This document shows positions 10,913 through 24,656 of a stretch of DNA of 64,000 nt, in pieces. Both the position numbers and the translations under genes were made by a program. Position 1 is the stretch's first letter, and every line of letters begins with the position of its first letter. This DNA comes from Daedaleopsis sinensis (Eukaryota > Basidiomycota > Agaricomycetes > Polyporales > Polyporaceae): contig CM066308.1 of NCBI GenBank assembly GCA_033807695.1, positions 806,001 through 870,000 on the forward strand. Reading direction: 5' to 3'. Below the pieces are notes generated by a model that was not told the DNA's origin, made no database searches, and worked only from the letters and a program-made list of their open reading frames with translations.

Positions 10913-13242
10913 CGCCGCCCACCAGGTCCATGGCCGGAGTCCGTCGCGCCGCTCACACAGACGGGTCCGACCGTCCGGCGCGCGTCCCGGAAGGTCCCGG
11001 ACGTCGTTCGCGCCGCTGCGAGACGACGAGACCGGCGGTGGGGTACCGCCGCGCGACGGCCTCGTCTCGAGCCTGGACCGGCGGGCTTCGCTTCTCCCGC
11101 CCGGAGACGCTGCGCAACGTCTTGCACGCCCGTCTCCGTCGGACTCGCGACCGTCTCGGCACTCGAGCAGACGAGCGCGAGTGGCCGCGACGTGTCCGGG
11201 GCGTCGTACACTGTACGCGGCAGAGGCTGGCGGTGGGGTTCCGAGTCGGCCGCATCCGAGTCTCGAGCGCAGGCTGGCGGGCTTCAACGTTCCCCGCGCG
11301 CACGACTTGCTGCGAGCCTGGCTCCGTGCGCACTGCCGACGGACTTGCCGCTCACGGGCTCGATGGTCTTGCACGCGGCTGCGAGACGAGGTGACCGGGG
11401 ATGGGCTGCGTGACTCGGGAGTGAGCTTGGCTCCGTACGCACTCCCAACCGTCGCCGCTTACGGGATCGACGGGCTGGCACACGTCGGGGGAGTCTTGCG
11501 CGCCGCTGCGAGGCGACGGGCTCCGCGACTCAGCGCTCGCGATCGGCCTCCTCAGCGCGAGAACGCATGAGCTCGCCTTGGGACGTACTCGACACCGTCG
11601 CGTCCCGCCAGGGGGATGTCGGCCGTGGTGCTCGCAGGCACGCTCGGACTGCGCACGGGCGGCGGCGACGGCTCCTTCGCAGCGTCCGGCCGCGACTTCT
11701 CGCACCACGCCGAGAACGGCGTCGGCGTGCCCTCGACGAGATGCGGCCGTCGGCAGCTCGGGGACGGTGCGGCAGACGTGTACAGCACGTTTCGTAGGCT
11801 AGAGATATGTACTGCGTGAGTAGTGTACGAAATACATCGATTTTGCGCGGAAATGCGCACCTTTTCTATTCCTGTGTGACCATTTCGGGCCCGAACTCCA
11901 TGAACCCGGCCGTCCCAGGCGTAAGGAGTGTGCCTAAGACAAACGAGGGGGTTTGCGGGGCGGGGCAGTGAGTCGTTCGCGAGTTCGGCCTTGGTCCTGT
12001 CCTACCCCTCCCGCGTGAACAGCTCGATGTCGTTCTTCCACGGCCCGGACAGCTTCGGAAACGAGTGTCCAACGTTCAAGTAGCCTCTCCGTGTCATAGT
12101 TAGTTGCACCCGCCGTCCGAGACTGCCTGTATCGCGAGTTCATCTTCACCGGTCTTGGGAGGGCCCATGGGGCTCATTTTCAGAACTCGGATTCTGGACC
12201 TGCGAACGCGTCGTATACGGCCTACATAGTCAGTGTATACATCGTACGCAAGTCGCGCGCCGCGGCGTGTCGTCGTTCAGACGGGAGAAGGTACTCACCT
12301 CCGGTACCCATGAGATGAGTCGCTATGAAAGCGATTTTACGACCTCATCGGATCGTGTCGAGGCCGAGTGTATTCGACGCGGAATGCTCATCGCGTTCTG
12401 TGAACATTCGTTCGCACGCGGATGGGTGAGAACTGCAAGAGTTATGGCGGAATTCCTAACGTACCCTATGAAATCACTATGAAATCGCGCTGAAAGCGAT
12501 TTTTGAGAACTCGACGGATCGCGGTGCGGCTAGGCGTGTTCGACGCGAAATGTTCAGCGCATTCTGTGAAGATGTGTTAGCACGCGAGCGGGTAAGAACT
12601 GGGGGAGGCACTCGCGGATGAGCTGGACGGCCGGCGGAAAGCAATGAAATCGCCCGAATTGACGCGAATTTCAAACTTGTCGGACCGCCGCGCGAATGAG
12701 GGAGGCGTTGCAAACCGTTCACGGGATGCTCGTGGTCATAATTTGCGGCGGAACGCACGTCGGAAGCGAGGGTGAGACGGGTTCTTGTCCTCGGGTGGAC
12801 AGTGTTCGGGTCGTAGGTCGACGAGCTTTCGACGTCTGGCGACGCGACGCATATGCCCTCGTCCGGACGGTCGAGGGCTATCCGACGCACCCGCTTTCGC
12901 GTGAATCGGATGAGAGACGGGTGCTGCAGGTCGAGATCTCTATTCCGGGAGACATGAGATGAGGGCGACGTGCCGGTGCGAATGCAGCACAGCAGCTGTC
13001 AGACGGCGTGAGCGGGAGACAGGCAGAGTACGACGGGAGAAGGACTTACCTGCAGGGAAGACTCAGAGAGAGCGGGAGGCGGAGGAGTCGGGAGGACGGA
13101 CTTGGTCGGGAGGTTGGCAGACAGTTGGCACAGCGGACGGATTGGGCAAGAGCACTAGCAAATCATATTCATTGGAAGTACTACTACATGAATCGTAGTC
13201 GAAGAGAGTCGAGAGCGGATGAGCGACGGACGCGGAACGGAC

Positions 13243-14586
13243 TCACCTCTGCGTACGAGTTCTCCCGGGCCTCCCTCCTCTCCTGCTCCAACTCTGAGTC
13301 GTCAGTCTTCCCCGGACGTGCGGACGACTGTCTCTCCGATGGGGTTCGATTGCCCTCTTCCGCCTTTGCGAAGCCGACGGGCTTGCTGTACCCCTGCGCG
13401 CCCTCGCCGACCCAACGCCCGCATATCTCGTGCGGGGTCCGCTGCGTACGGAGTAACAGCGAGAGCAGCAGCTCAGGCGCTGCGTACGGAAGCGAGCCAG
13501 GCGCGAAGCCTCGGTTCGGCGCAGAAGGCGGCGTACCCGAGCGGGGTAGGGGCTGGAGATTCGGTGGCGTGTAGGCATGCCATGGCGGCGGAGGTGAGGA
13601 GGATGATGAGGAAGCTTGCCGGCCTGCCTACCGAGCGAACGGTGTGCAGGCTGCGCTTGCGAAATCGTGCGCGACCGGTGCGGTCCGTTGGTCACGGTGA
13701 TCTTCTCTCGTTCCTGCGCCGGGCCTTCTTCGTCACTCGCGACGGCGTCCTCCACCTGCCCGATCTTTCGTGTCATTCCGAAGTCGGCAATCTTACAGAC
13801 ACCCATGTCGTCTACAAGCACATTCTCCGGCTTAAGGTCTCCATGCACGTACCCCGCCACCTCGTGCATGTACCGCAACCCCCGGACCACCTGCCTGAAC
13901 ATCATCCCAGCGTCGTCCTGCGGCAGCGCAGGACGCCCATCTCGCTTGAGAATGTCAAACAAGCTGCCTGCAGGACAGTATGCGGTGAAGAAGAAATCGG
14001 CGTACGGTGTGTGCGTGACCGTAAACAGCGGGAGGATGTGCTCGTGACTGAGCGAGGCCCATACTTCGGCTTCCCGTTCAAGACTCTTGCGTGCCAGGGC
14101 AGGGTCCGGTTGCTTGTCCAGGTCGGAACGCCGGACGATTTTGACAGCGACAGTCCCGCCAGCAGAGGAGGCTGTACGAATGATGGAGAAGCCGCCATGG
14201 CCTACGATGGGGCCCAGAGTGTAGCCTGCGACGGTGGCCCCTTCGTCATCGGGGGCGAGGTTCATCTCCGAGACAGCTGGGCTGAAAGCGGACAAGAACA
14301 TGGCAGCAGGAGACGAGGACAGATCGGGCTCCGGCAGGTCGTCCACGGGAAGAGAAGAGATGACAGGAGAGCTGAAGAGAGAAGGCAGCGGAGGCTCCGA
14401 AATCGCTAAGACAGGAGGAGAGAAGGAGAGACCACACGTAGTCGAGACATACTGGTCCTGGTCGAGGAGCTCGCCTGTTGATTCCTCGTATGCGGTGGTG
14501 AACGTCCTAGGCTCGTAGCCGAAGACATTGGGGCGGATGGTTGGAGATGGCGAGTCTCGGCGTCCTTGTGGGCGTGTATATTGCAT
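13243..14586 (-). pseudogene. Truncated Ser/Thr protein-kinase-like gene, copy 2
   Basis: This is the second copy, with the same start and kinase N-lobe as copy 1. It lacks one base near 13,541 relative to copy 1, which knocks the LPYAAPELLL segment out of frame. It has one more base near 13,457, which brings the frame back to that of copy 1. Within the kinase region the substitution seen is Glu to Gln just after the DFG motif (IGEVED to IGQVED). Any mRNA made here would lack a readable APE motif unless splicing removes the shifted stretch. Confidence 0.75.
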
Positions 14587-17223
14587 ATAACTCGATGATA
14601 CGGGTTTTGCTGGTCGGGTCTATCTGAGAGGGCAGGAGAGATGTAGGGGAGGAGGAGGAGGAGGGGTAGGGGAAGATGGTGGAGAATAGTCAAATCGCAC
14701 GGTCCACGGACCACGGGAAGGGTCGGAGTCCCGACGCCAAGAGCGCCACATGAGCTTACGTAATCATATGTTAATCCCGCGTATAGTTTAAACCGGCCTT
14801 CCAACCTCGCAGCGTCGGGAGGTTGAAGACGAGAAGAGGAGTTGGGTTGGTGGTAAGAGAGGAGATGACGGTTGGCGAACAAAGTCGACAGCTAAGGTCG
14901 CTTCCATTGTGGCCCCTTATATCCGCTACCTATATTGATTTTCCGGTGACATCATAGCAGATGCAGCACCTCGTCGCTCGTCCTCGCACGCAGCCAGACG
15001 CACGCACTCGCACGCACGCACTCGCACGCACGCACGCCCAGCTCGTTCACCGACGACGCCCAGCCCCCGCTCCACGCCGATCGCGATGCCACGCCGCTGT
15101 CCGATCTGCGTCGCGCTGCCGGCTCCGGGGGGCGGTCCCGGGGCGTCGCTGATGCCCGTGATGGCGACGGATTGCCCACCAGAGAAATAAAGCAGGAGAT
15201 AGGGTGTTTTCTGGGCTGTATAGGTGTCGAGGGTGCACAGGGGTATATGGTGGGGGGGACTTGGGGGGGACTTGGTGGGGGGCCGCATAGTGTGCATACA
15301 CAAATATATTCGTTCGTATCACGCATACATCGAGCTCGAGTGCACAGCCGGTACTAGGAGGAGGAGGAGGGGGAGGGGGAGGGGGAGGGGGAGGAGGAGC
15401 CGGGACAGGCAGTAGCTACAGACACTCCCACTCAAATCGGGAGACAGACACCTCAGAACTCGCGCATATACGAGCTCTGCAGCTCCAGCCGACCGCTCCC
15501 GCCTCCAGATCGCACTCTGCCCCCCAGTCGCGTCGGCGGCGGTCAGTAGAGCCCCCGGCGCCTACATGTCCATTTCCGGACAGGCGCGCGAAGACACAGC
15601 TTGTCTCGCAACCACCACCTCCCGTCCTCCCGCAATCTGAGCCTGCGCCGCCTCGTATGCTGGCGACTTCAACTGCTTGGCTTGTGCTCGAATCGCGTCT
15701 GAACGCCGGGATTGATCAAGAACGTACCTCCTGCTCGCCATCCCCGACTCTGCCTCTGCCAACCCCAACTCTACGCTCGTCGTCCTCGTCTGCCGATCCC
15801 GTCTCCCGCCCGCCATACACTCCGCCTCAAGACTATCTGAACGTTTCGCACAGAGCCTGCTGTCGAGAAAGGTCAGTTTGACCCCGAGCTCGTCACCTGC
15901 CGCAGAGGTACGTACCCGGACAAGATCCCGCGCCGCCGTGGCTCTCCAGAGCTCCAACTCCCATCTAGGTACGTCCGAAATCGTCGTCGACGCCGACGCC
16001 GCGCTATGATTAGCTCACTAAACTAACCACCGTTAAGGTACTTACGCAAATGTTGCCGCTCTGCGACTCGCCGCAGCCGGGCGCCTACCGGACTTGCCTG
16101 GAACCGGAACCGTCACGCACCGGTCTTCCACCCGCCAGCACTTCTGCCGTCGCCGCCACCTCCCGTCCCCGCTCTGCACTTGCTGCTGCTCTCGCCACTC
16201 GGAGCTGCGCACTTCCGACTCGTCCGCGTCAGCCCTCGCGCACGGACCAGCACTCACCTCGGACAACACGCTGTGGACGGCGGAACGTCCGGGCTCCGAA
16301 AACCTGGCACTTGGCAGCACGTGCGACGCCCTCCGCGACTCTCGCGTCCTCGTCCGTCGAGGCCGTCTCTCGTCTCTCGCGCCGCGGTCAACCCGTGCCC
16401 CTCCCCTCCCCCTCCCCCGACCGCCCGACCGCCGGCAGCACACCCGACACCCTCCACAACTCTCGCGTCCACGTCCACCATCGCCCCGCACCCAGGACGA
16501 CACGCGACACGCCTCGATCCGATCCCACCCGCGCGTCTGACGCCGCACGCGTGACGTCACCCAACGACTTCCTGCCACGCAGACGGTCTGCCCGCCCGTC
16601 CGACTCCTGGCTCAGCCGTCCGCACGCGTCGACGACACAGGCGTCGGCCGACGAGCACGCAGCAGACGACCGCGACGACGAGCGCAGCGTGTACGACCGA
16701 GCAGGTGAGTTGCATCGGAACTGCAAGAACCTGAAACGGTCTGTCAGACTCGACCGACTCGACCGCCGTCCACGTGAAGGTACGTACCGCTCCGCGACTC
16801 GATCCTGCGACGATCCACAGCGTCGAGGGACGTCCTCGACACTCGCCGCGCTCGAGAGGCCTATCGAGGTCTCAAGCGACGGCGTAGTGCACGCCGAGCC
16901 GTCGTTCCGAGTCCAGCGCCGCAGGTGAGCCGGACGTCGCGCTCTCTTGTCCGGGCACTGACGAACGTCCTGCAGGACTCGCCGTGAGCTCCCGAAAGAC
17001 GTCTGGGGCCCATGGTACGCACCTCCGACGCCGGCCATGCAGCACGCTGTTCGCGGACACGACAGCGGCGGCGCGCCTGTGACACTGTGGGCGGGATGCG
17101 GATCGGTTAGCGACGGAGTACATGCGCGACTATATACGGCAGTGCGTACTCCGAAGATGGCGTCCGCAGCCGCATCCCCCAACCCCACACTCGACGCCGG
17201 GAGGCACCTCGATAGGACGTCCG

Positions 17224-17869
17224 GACACGTCCAGACGGTTCCGCGAGATCCTCAGCCCTCGCTCGACGCGGATCTGCACGAACGGCGGAGGTCAGCATGT
17301 ACAGGTGCGTGTGCGGAGCACGCCGGCCTCCGCCGCTTCGGGACCCGCCGTCTGCGCTGTCCCGTCGGCACGCGCGGCGACGGCTTCTCCCGTGAGCGCA
17401 AGACGGGGCGGCAGGACGCGTAAGACGCGTCCAGACGGCCTGCGAGATGAGCGGTCCTCGCTCGACGCTGCTCTGCAAGAACGATGTCGGTCAGTGCGTA
17501 CTACAGGTACGTGTATGGACCTCTACTTACGAGTGTGTGTAGCACGCCGGCCTCCGCCGCTTCGGGACCTGCCGTCCGCTCGCATCCGCGCCGTCCGCAC
17601 AGTGCGCATATCACCCGCCACTCAGGTCCCTTCCGCGACCGCGTCGATCGCCCCGGGACTCGACGCCGAGGGCTCGCAGCGGGGGGCGCCTCCGAGTCAA
17701 CCGGATGGCAGGACGCGTCGAGGACGCGTCCAGACGGCTGCGAGAACGGTGTTCAAGTTAGTCGGCACGTACAGGTGCGTGGACGAGCATCGCACTCACG
17801 AGCGTGTAGAGCACGCCGGCTCGAGCTGCTCAGGGACCCCGGGCCCGCCGTCTGCGTGTCCCCGCTGTC
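17224..17869 (+). repeat. Three diverged internal modules (unit B)
   Basis: This is the unit B equivalent of the triplicated modules at 7,155-7,800. No difference between the two was seen by eye. Confidence 0.7.
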
Positions 17870-18884
17870 CGCACAGTGCTGGGGGCCTCGTCTGCACGCG
17901 TCGTCAGCGACGAGTGCTCCCGTGAGCCCAAGATTGAGGCACTTACCACGAGCATCCGAGCCACAGTGCGGGATGGGAGCTTGTCGGCGGGGACGACGGG
18001 GCGGGTGGGCGTGTCCAGGGGTGGCGGAGATGGTGATGTTTGCTGTGTCGCGGGGGAGGCACGTTGGCGACGCGGCCGGTGGACGGTGGACAGTGGATGG
18101 TGTCGCGTCGTGCTAGCTGAGGTGGAGATCGAAGGGCACGGCGTGCTGAGGGTGGAGGACAATGGGGAGACGGGTGTCGACGTTGCGGTCGCGACGTGCA
18201 GCGGCGAGTAGGAAGAGAGGGTGTAGTACGTAGACAAGAGCAATACATGCCGCTGTTGTGTGATGGTTGTAAGACGTCTGGGCCCGACTCGTTCCCAGTC
18301 TTCCAATGGGCGAGCGCTCCGCAAATAATTTGGATAAATATTGAGACCCTGTTCGGGCGCGCCCATGATGGGGTTATCCGTGCCGCTGAGCGTTCCCACC
18401 GCGGCAGAACCTTCGAACGTCCTGCCCGGCGCAGAAATTGAGCACACTGAGCACACTGAGACTCAGGCTTGTGTGCAGCAAGGCTGCTCACTATGCAGTG
18501 AGCTCTGGATAATAATGAGCACAACGGTGGACGGGTTTCGAGCTTTGGGGAACATATAATATTAGCACACTCTCACGGAGTTACATGGGCATGGAAGCTC
18601 GAAATTTTCATGCCGCTGGAGAGGTAACTACGTCACCGCTCAGAACATTCCTTGTGTCTGGAGCCGTCGGGGCGACATCCGAATCCCCCAGGCTCTACTA
18701 GTAGCTCACTGTATAATTCTGTGGGGCAAGACAGCAGTGACTACATAGAGAGAACTGAGGCCACAGTCCTCATATTAATGTGAACTTGTGCCAGCAAGGT
18801 AGCACATCAGTCGAGACTCAAAAATAATAGTGGCGTGGCCGGGAATGCCGAGTCTAGAGCTCGCCGCCCATTATCCTGTTCGCG

Positions 18885-19361
18885 TCAGTGCCTGGAGGAT
18901 ATTCTGGGCGCGGAATGACGTCGATGCTCGCACGGAGCGGCGAACTTGAATATTATTGCAAGCAACCGGGTAGTTCCGTGAGACTCCTGTGCCGGTCCAT
19001 TGGAGCTCAGCAACACCGGCCGAAACAGTCCCTTTGAGCTGAAGAGTTTCTTCTGCACTGTGCAGAGAAACGGCACATATTCGTAGTGTATGTAGCGGCC
19101 AGAATAATTATTCAGAGTGACTCGGAAGTATGAGTATACTGTATACCCGGTCTGAACTTGAGCTTGAAGCTCGAGTCTCAGTGCACCTGTACTGTGGTAG
19201 TGAATACTTATAGTATAGCCTGCGAGATCCCGAGCATTACAACGCGGGTGCAAGGTCAGCCTAGCAGTTCGCGCGGACGTTGACGAAGCGGGAGCGGCGG
19301 AGGTGGCAAGCGCGGGAAGCGCGGGAAGAGCGCTAGCCAATGCCCAAATGCGGACGGCCAT
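18885..19361 (-). CDS. Possible small secreted protein, unit B
   Basis: This copy has the same 158-residue predicted product as the frame at 8,816-9,292, with no change seen. Because this part of the units is essentially identical throughout, the conservation says nothing about selection on the protein. Confidence 0.35.
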   Translation of the reverse strand: MAVRIWALASALPALPALATSAAPASSTSARTARLTLHPRCNARDLAGYTISIHYHSTGALRLELQAQVQTGYTVYSYFRVTLNNYSGRYIHYEYVPFLCTVQKKLFSSKGLFRPVLLSSNGPAQESHGTTRLLAIIFKFAAPCEHRRHSAPRISSRH

Positions 19362-19500
19362 ATTCAACGCCCGGCGTTTATCTCCGAGTCTCTTCCTCCG
19401 CCGATCTCTGACAAGAAAACTGACGCATTCCGTCCAGGAGGAATGACAGCAAGACTAGAGTCAAATTGATCTTCTGCTATAAGCTCTGGAAAGCTGCAGG

Positions 19501-20982
19501 TATGAAGAGGTCCACTCTCCTGCACTATAAGTACCTTATTATCATGTTTGGACTCAAAACTTCGAGATTGCTGACTGATATGTGAATATTACAGGGCCAT
19601 GGGCGCAGTACTGACCACATGAATGCTAGTTAGCAGCCTAAATGTGTGTACTACTCAAGACACACGTCTCTGTTGAGCCCAACTCCGCCGAAACAGCCAG
19701 AAATAGTCCGGACGGTGTTATCCGTGCAGGACCCTCTCCTCCCGCCCCTTCCGCCCGAATTTACAACGGCATCTCAGGGAAAATTGCATCAGGCATTAGC
19801 CGAGCGCCCGCGCCAATAAGCGAAGACAGCGGAGAACATTCGATGCTCCTCCGTTCTCGGAAGCTGCGGCGTGCCCGTCCACACGGGCAGGGTCCTCTGT
19901 CGTGCAGCATTCTGGTTGGTCCCGCTCCCGCCACGTTCGAAGGGTGCGTGCGAAGTGAACTGTTGTCACTTCCTCACGGTCTGGTCTGCTGACCGTGGGG
20001 ACTGCGCACAGACCAAGCCCGTGAGATACAAGTAGGCCCGCAAACTCGACAAGTCCCCCAGCACTCACCACTTCCCCACCTCTCTCTTCCCCCCTTCCCC
20101 TTCCCTCTTCCCTCCCCTCCCCTCCCCCCTCGCTCTTCTCTCGCTCTTCCCCTTCGGGCTCATGTACGCTACGCTAGACGTGCTTGCCATTGCCCGCAGA
20201 CAGGTGGGTATCCTATTCATTCGCGTGGCGGGGGCTATCTGACATAGCCACTATTGCAGGCCCTCCCAGCCGGCCCGGGGAGCTGACAGTCTCTGCATGC
20301 TCGGGAAGCGTCGGGTCCGGTACACCCATCGCAGTCGGTGTGTTGCTGCCAGTGCGACTCACTGCGAAGGTAAATCTCGCTGAGTATGTGCCCGGATGAT
20401 CCGCATCGCTGACAGCCGTTCTCGCGCACGTCCGAGGTCTCCGTGGAGGTTCCGACTCGACGCGAGTGCTTTGCGCTCGCGCACCGCGTACGCCGCTGCT
20501 ACTTGCGTGCTGGAGCGCGAACAACTGTCATGCTATGACGAGTGAGTTGCTGATTCATGCCAGACTGTCTCTCCTCGGGTACTGACTTTTCTGTACTCGC
20601 AGGCAACTGTCGCGACCCCCGTTCACTGCCAGCTCAGTCAGTGTACGTCCCTCGCGTGACATTGATTTGTACCTTTGTTGACTTATACATCTTATTCTAG
20701 ACTCGCGTCCGCAGTGCCGGCTCGACTCCGATCTACAGGACTCGCGCTGTGCGTATGCACAGCATAGTTCACGCCGGCTGCCATACTGACATTCACCTTG
20801 ATCTCCGGCAGATCTGTCTTCTCATGCGGGACTCGGCGCGCAGCGCGCGGTCCGAGTCGCGCACGGCGCAGCGCAGCGTAGTAGTAGTAGAACACTATAT
20901 TTCAACTTGTATACTGTAGTACATACCGTAGTCCTGCCCACCCGCGCCGACCTGCCCGGTGCTACTGACCTTTTCCCGACAG
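19501..20982 (+). other. Intron-rich plus-strand segment, copy 3
   Basis: This is the third copy of the block, offset by 10,069-10,070 from copy 2. All donor, branch and acceptor signals are kept. The one-base C insertion near 20,622 falls in an exon-like part, which argues mildly against selection for a reading frame there. Confidence 0.45.
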
Positions 20983-23312
20983 CGCCGCCCACCAGGTCCA
21001 TGGCCGGAGTCCGTCGCGCCGCTCACACAGACGGGTCCGACCGTCCGGCGCGCGTCCCGGAAGGTCCCGGACGTCGTTCGCGCCGCTGCGAGACGACGAG
21101 ACCGGCGGTGGGGTACCGCCGCGCGACGGCCTCGTCTCGAGCCTGGACCGGCGGGCTTCGCTTCTCCCGCCCGGAGACGCTGCGCAACGTCTTGCACGCC
21201 CGTCTCCGTCGGACTCGCGACCGTCTCGGCACTCGAGCAGACGAGCGCGAGTGGCCGCGACGTGTCCGGGGCGTCGTACACTGTACGCGGCAGAGGCTGG
21301 CGGTGGGGTTCCGAGTCGGCCGCATCCGAGTCTCGAGCGCAGGCTGGCGGGCTTCAACGTTCCCCGCGCGCACGACTTGCTGCGAGCCTGGCTCCGTGCG
21401 CACTGCCGACGGACTTGCCGCTCACGGGCTCGATGGTCTTGCACGCGGCTGCGAGACGAGGTGACCGGGGATGGGCTGCGTGACTCGGGAGTGAGCTTGG
21501 CTCCGTACGCACTCCCAACCGTCGCCGCTTACGGGATCGACGGGCTGGCACACGTCGGGGGAGTCTTGCGCGCCGCTGCGAGGCGACGGGCTCCGCGACT
21601 CAGCGCTCGCGATCGGCCTCCTCAGCGCGAGAACGCATGAGCTCGCCTTGGGACGTACTCGACACCGTCGCGTCCCGCCAGGGGGATGTCGGCCGTGGTG
21701 CTCGCAGGCACGCTCGGACTGCGCACGGGCGGCGGCGACGGCTCCTTCGCAGCGTCCGGCCGCGACTTCTCGCACCACGCCGAGAACGGCGTCGGCGTGC
21801 CCTCGACGAGATGCGGCCGTCGGCAGCTCGGGGACGGTGCGGCAGACGTGTACAGCACGTTTCGTAGGCTAGAGATATGTACTGCGTGAGTAGTGTACGA
21901 AATACATCGATTTTGCGCGGAAATGCGCACCTTTTCTATTCCTGTGTGACCATTTCGGGCCCGAACTCCATGAACCCGGCCGTCCCAGGCGTAAGGAGTG
22001 TGCCTAAGACAAACGAGGGGGTTTGCGGGGCGGGGCAGTGAGTCGTTCGCGAGTTCGGCCTTGGTCCTGTCCTACCCCTCCCGCGTGAACAGCTCGATGT
22101 CGTTCTTCCACGGCCCGGACAGCTTCGGAAACGAGTGTCCAACGTTCAAGTAGCCTCTCCGTGTCATAGTTAGTTGCACCCGCCGTCCGAGACTGCCTGT
22201 ATCGCGAGTTCATCTTCACCGGTCTTGGGAGGGCCCATGGGGCTCATTTTCAGAACTCGGATTCTGGACCTGCGAACGCGTCGTATACGGCCTACATAGT
22301 CAGTGTATACATCGTACGCAAGTCGCGCGCCGCGGCGTGTCGTCGTTCAGACGGGAGAAGGTACTCACCTCCGGTACCCATGAGATGAGTCGCTATGAAA
22401 GCGATTTTACGACCTCATCGGATCGTGTCGAGGCCGAGTGTATTCGACGCGGAATGCTCATCGCGTTCTGTGAACATTCGTTCGCACGCGGATGGGTGAG
22501 AACTGCAAGAGTTATGGCGGAATTCCTAACGTACCCTATGAAATCACTATGAAATCGCGCTGAAAGCGATTTTTGAGAACTCGACGGATCGCGGTGCGGC
22601 TAGGCGTGTTCGACGCGAAATGTTCAGCGCATTCTGTGAAGATGTGTTAGCACGCGAGCGGGTAAGAACTGGGGGAGGCACTCGCGGATGAGCTGGACGG
22701 CCGGCGGAAAGCAATGAAATCGCCCGAATTGACGCGAATTTCAAACTTGTCGGACCGCCGCGCGAATGAGGGAGGCGTTGCAAACCGTTCACGGGATGCT
22801 CGTGGTCATAATTTGCGGCGGAACGCACGTCGGAAGCGAGGGTGAGACGGGTTCTTGTCCTCGGGTGGACAGTGTTCGGGTCGTAGGTCGACGAGCTTTC
22901 GACGTCTGGCGACGCGACGCATATGCCCTCGTCCGGACGGTCGAGGGCTATCCGACGCACCCGCTTTCGCGTGAATCGGATGAGAGACGGGTGCTGCAGG
23001 TCGAGATCTCTATTCCGGGAGACATGAGATGAGGGCGACGTGCCGGTGCGAATGCAGCACAGCAGCTGTCAGACGGCGTGAGCGGGAGACAGGCAGAGTA
23101 CGACGGGAGAAGGACTTACCTGCAGGGAAGACTCAGAGAGAGCGGGAGGCGGAGGAGTCGGGAGGACGGACTTGGTCGGGAGGTTGGCAGACAGTTGGCA
23201 CAGCGGACGGATTGGGCAAGAGCACTAGCAAATCATATTCATTGGAAGTACTACTACATGAATCGTAGTCGAAGAGAGTCGAGAGCGGATGAGCGACGGA
23301 CGCGGAACGGAC

Positions 23313-24656
23313 TCACCTCTGCGTACGAGTTCTCCCGGGCCTCCCTCCTCTCCTGCTCCAACTCTGAGTCGTCAGTCTTCCCCGGACGTGCGGACGACTG
23401 TCTCTCCGATGGGGTTCGATTGCCCTCTTCCGCCTTTGCGAAGCCGACGGGCTTGCTGTACCCCTGCGCGCCCTCGCCGACCCAACGCCCGCATATCTCG
23501 TGCGGGGTCCGCTGCGTACGGAGTAACAGCGAGAGCAGCAGCTCAGGCGCTGCGTACGGAAGCGAGCCAGGCGCGAAGCCTCGGTTCGGCGCAGAAGGCG
23601 GCGTACCCGAGCGGGGTAGGGGCTGGAGATTCGGTGGCGTGTAGGCATGCCATGGCGGCGGAGGTGAGGAGGATGATGAGGAAGCTTGCCGGCCTGCCTA
23701 CCGAGCGAACGGTGTGCAGGCTGCGCTTGCGAAATCGTGCGCGACCGGTGCGGTCCGTTGGTCACGGTGATCTTCTCTCGTTCCTGCGCCGGGCCTTCTT
23801 CGTCACTCGCGACGGCGTCCTCCACCTGCCCGATCTTTCGTGTCATTCCGAAGTCGGCAATCTTACAGACACCCATGTCGTCTACAAGCACATTCTCCGG
23901 CTTAAGGTCTCCATGCACGTACCCCGCCACCTCGTGCATGTACCGCAACCCCCGGACCACCTGCCTGAACATCATCCCAGCGTCGTCCTGCGGCAGCGCA
24001 GGACGCCCATCTCGCTTGAGAATGTCAAACAAGCTGCCTGCAGGACAGTATGCGGTGAAGAAGAAATCGGCGTACGGTGTGTGCGTGACCGTAAACAGCG
24101 GGAGGATGTGCTCGTGACTGAGCGAGGCCCATACTTCGGCTTCCCGTTCAAGACTCTTGCGTGCCAGGGCAGGGTCCGGTTGCTTGTCCAGGTCGGAACG
24201 CCGGACGATTTTGACAGCGACAGTCCCGCCAGCAGAGGAGGCTGTACGAATGATGGAGAAGCCGCCATGGCCTACGATGGGGCCCAGAGTGTAGCCTGCG
24301 ACGGTGGCCCCTTCGTCATCGGGGGCGAGGTTCATCTCCGAGACAGCTGGGCTGAAAGCGGACAAGAACATGGCAGCAGGAGACGAGGACAGATCGGGCT
24401 CCGGCAGGTCGTCCACGGGAAGAGAAGAGATGACAGGAGAGCTGAAGAGAGAAGGCAGCGGAGGCTCCGAAATCGCTAAGACAGGAGGAGAGAAGGAGAG
24501 ACCACACGTAGTCGAGACATACTGGTCCTGGTCGAGGAGCTCGCCTGTTGATTCCTCGTATGCGGTGGTGAACGTCCTAGGCTCGTAGCCGAAGACATTG
24601 GGGCGGATGGTTGGAGATGGCGAGTCTCGGCGTCCTTGTGGGCGTGTATATTGCAT
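23313..24656 (-). pseudogene. Truncated Ser/Thr protein-kinase-like gene, copy 3
   Basis: This is the third copy and has the same predicted frame as copy 2, including both one-base differences from copy 1. It lies in the last array unit; its upstream region is intact up to the array edge at 25,032. The glycine loop, VAVK lysine, HGDLKPEN and DFG motifs are all readable, while the APE motif is out of frame. Confidence 0.75.

Larger units (their letters stand above)
4895..14963. repeat. Full array unit A
   Basis: This is a complete unit in the phase set by the right edge of the array. In order it contains a CA/CG-rich microsatellite, a GGA/GGGGA purine tract and about 3.5 kb of CpG-rich sequence with plus-strand intron-like signals. 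It then has three diverged internal modules, an AT-richer stretch with a possible secreted-protein gene on the minus strand, and a long pyrimidine tract. It ends with more intron-bearing plus-strand sequence, the minus-strand kinase-like gene and that gene's upstream region. Against unit B, differences seen by eye are concentrated near 5,084-5,185. Confidence 0.85.
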
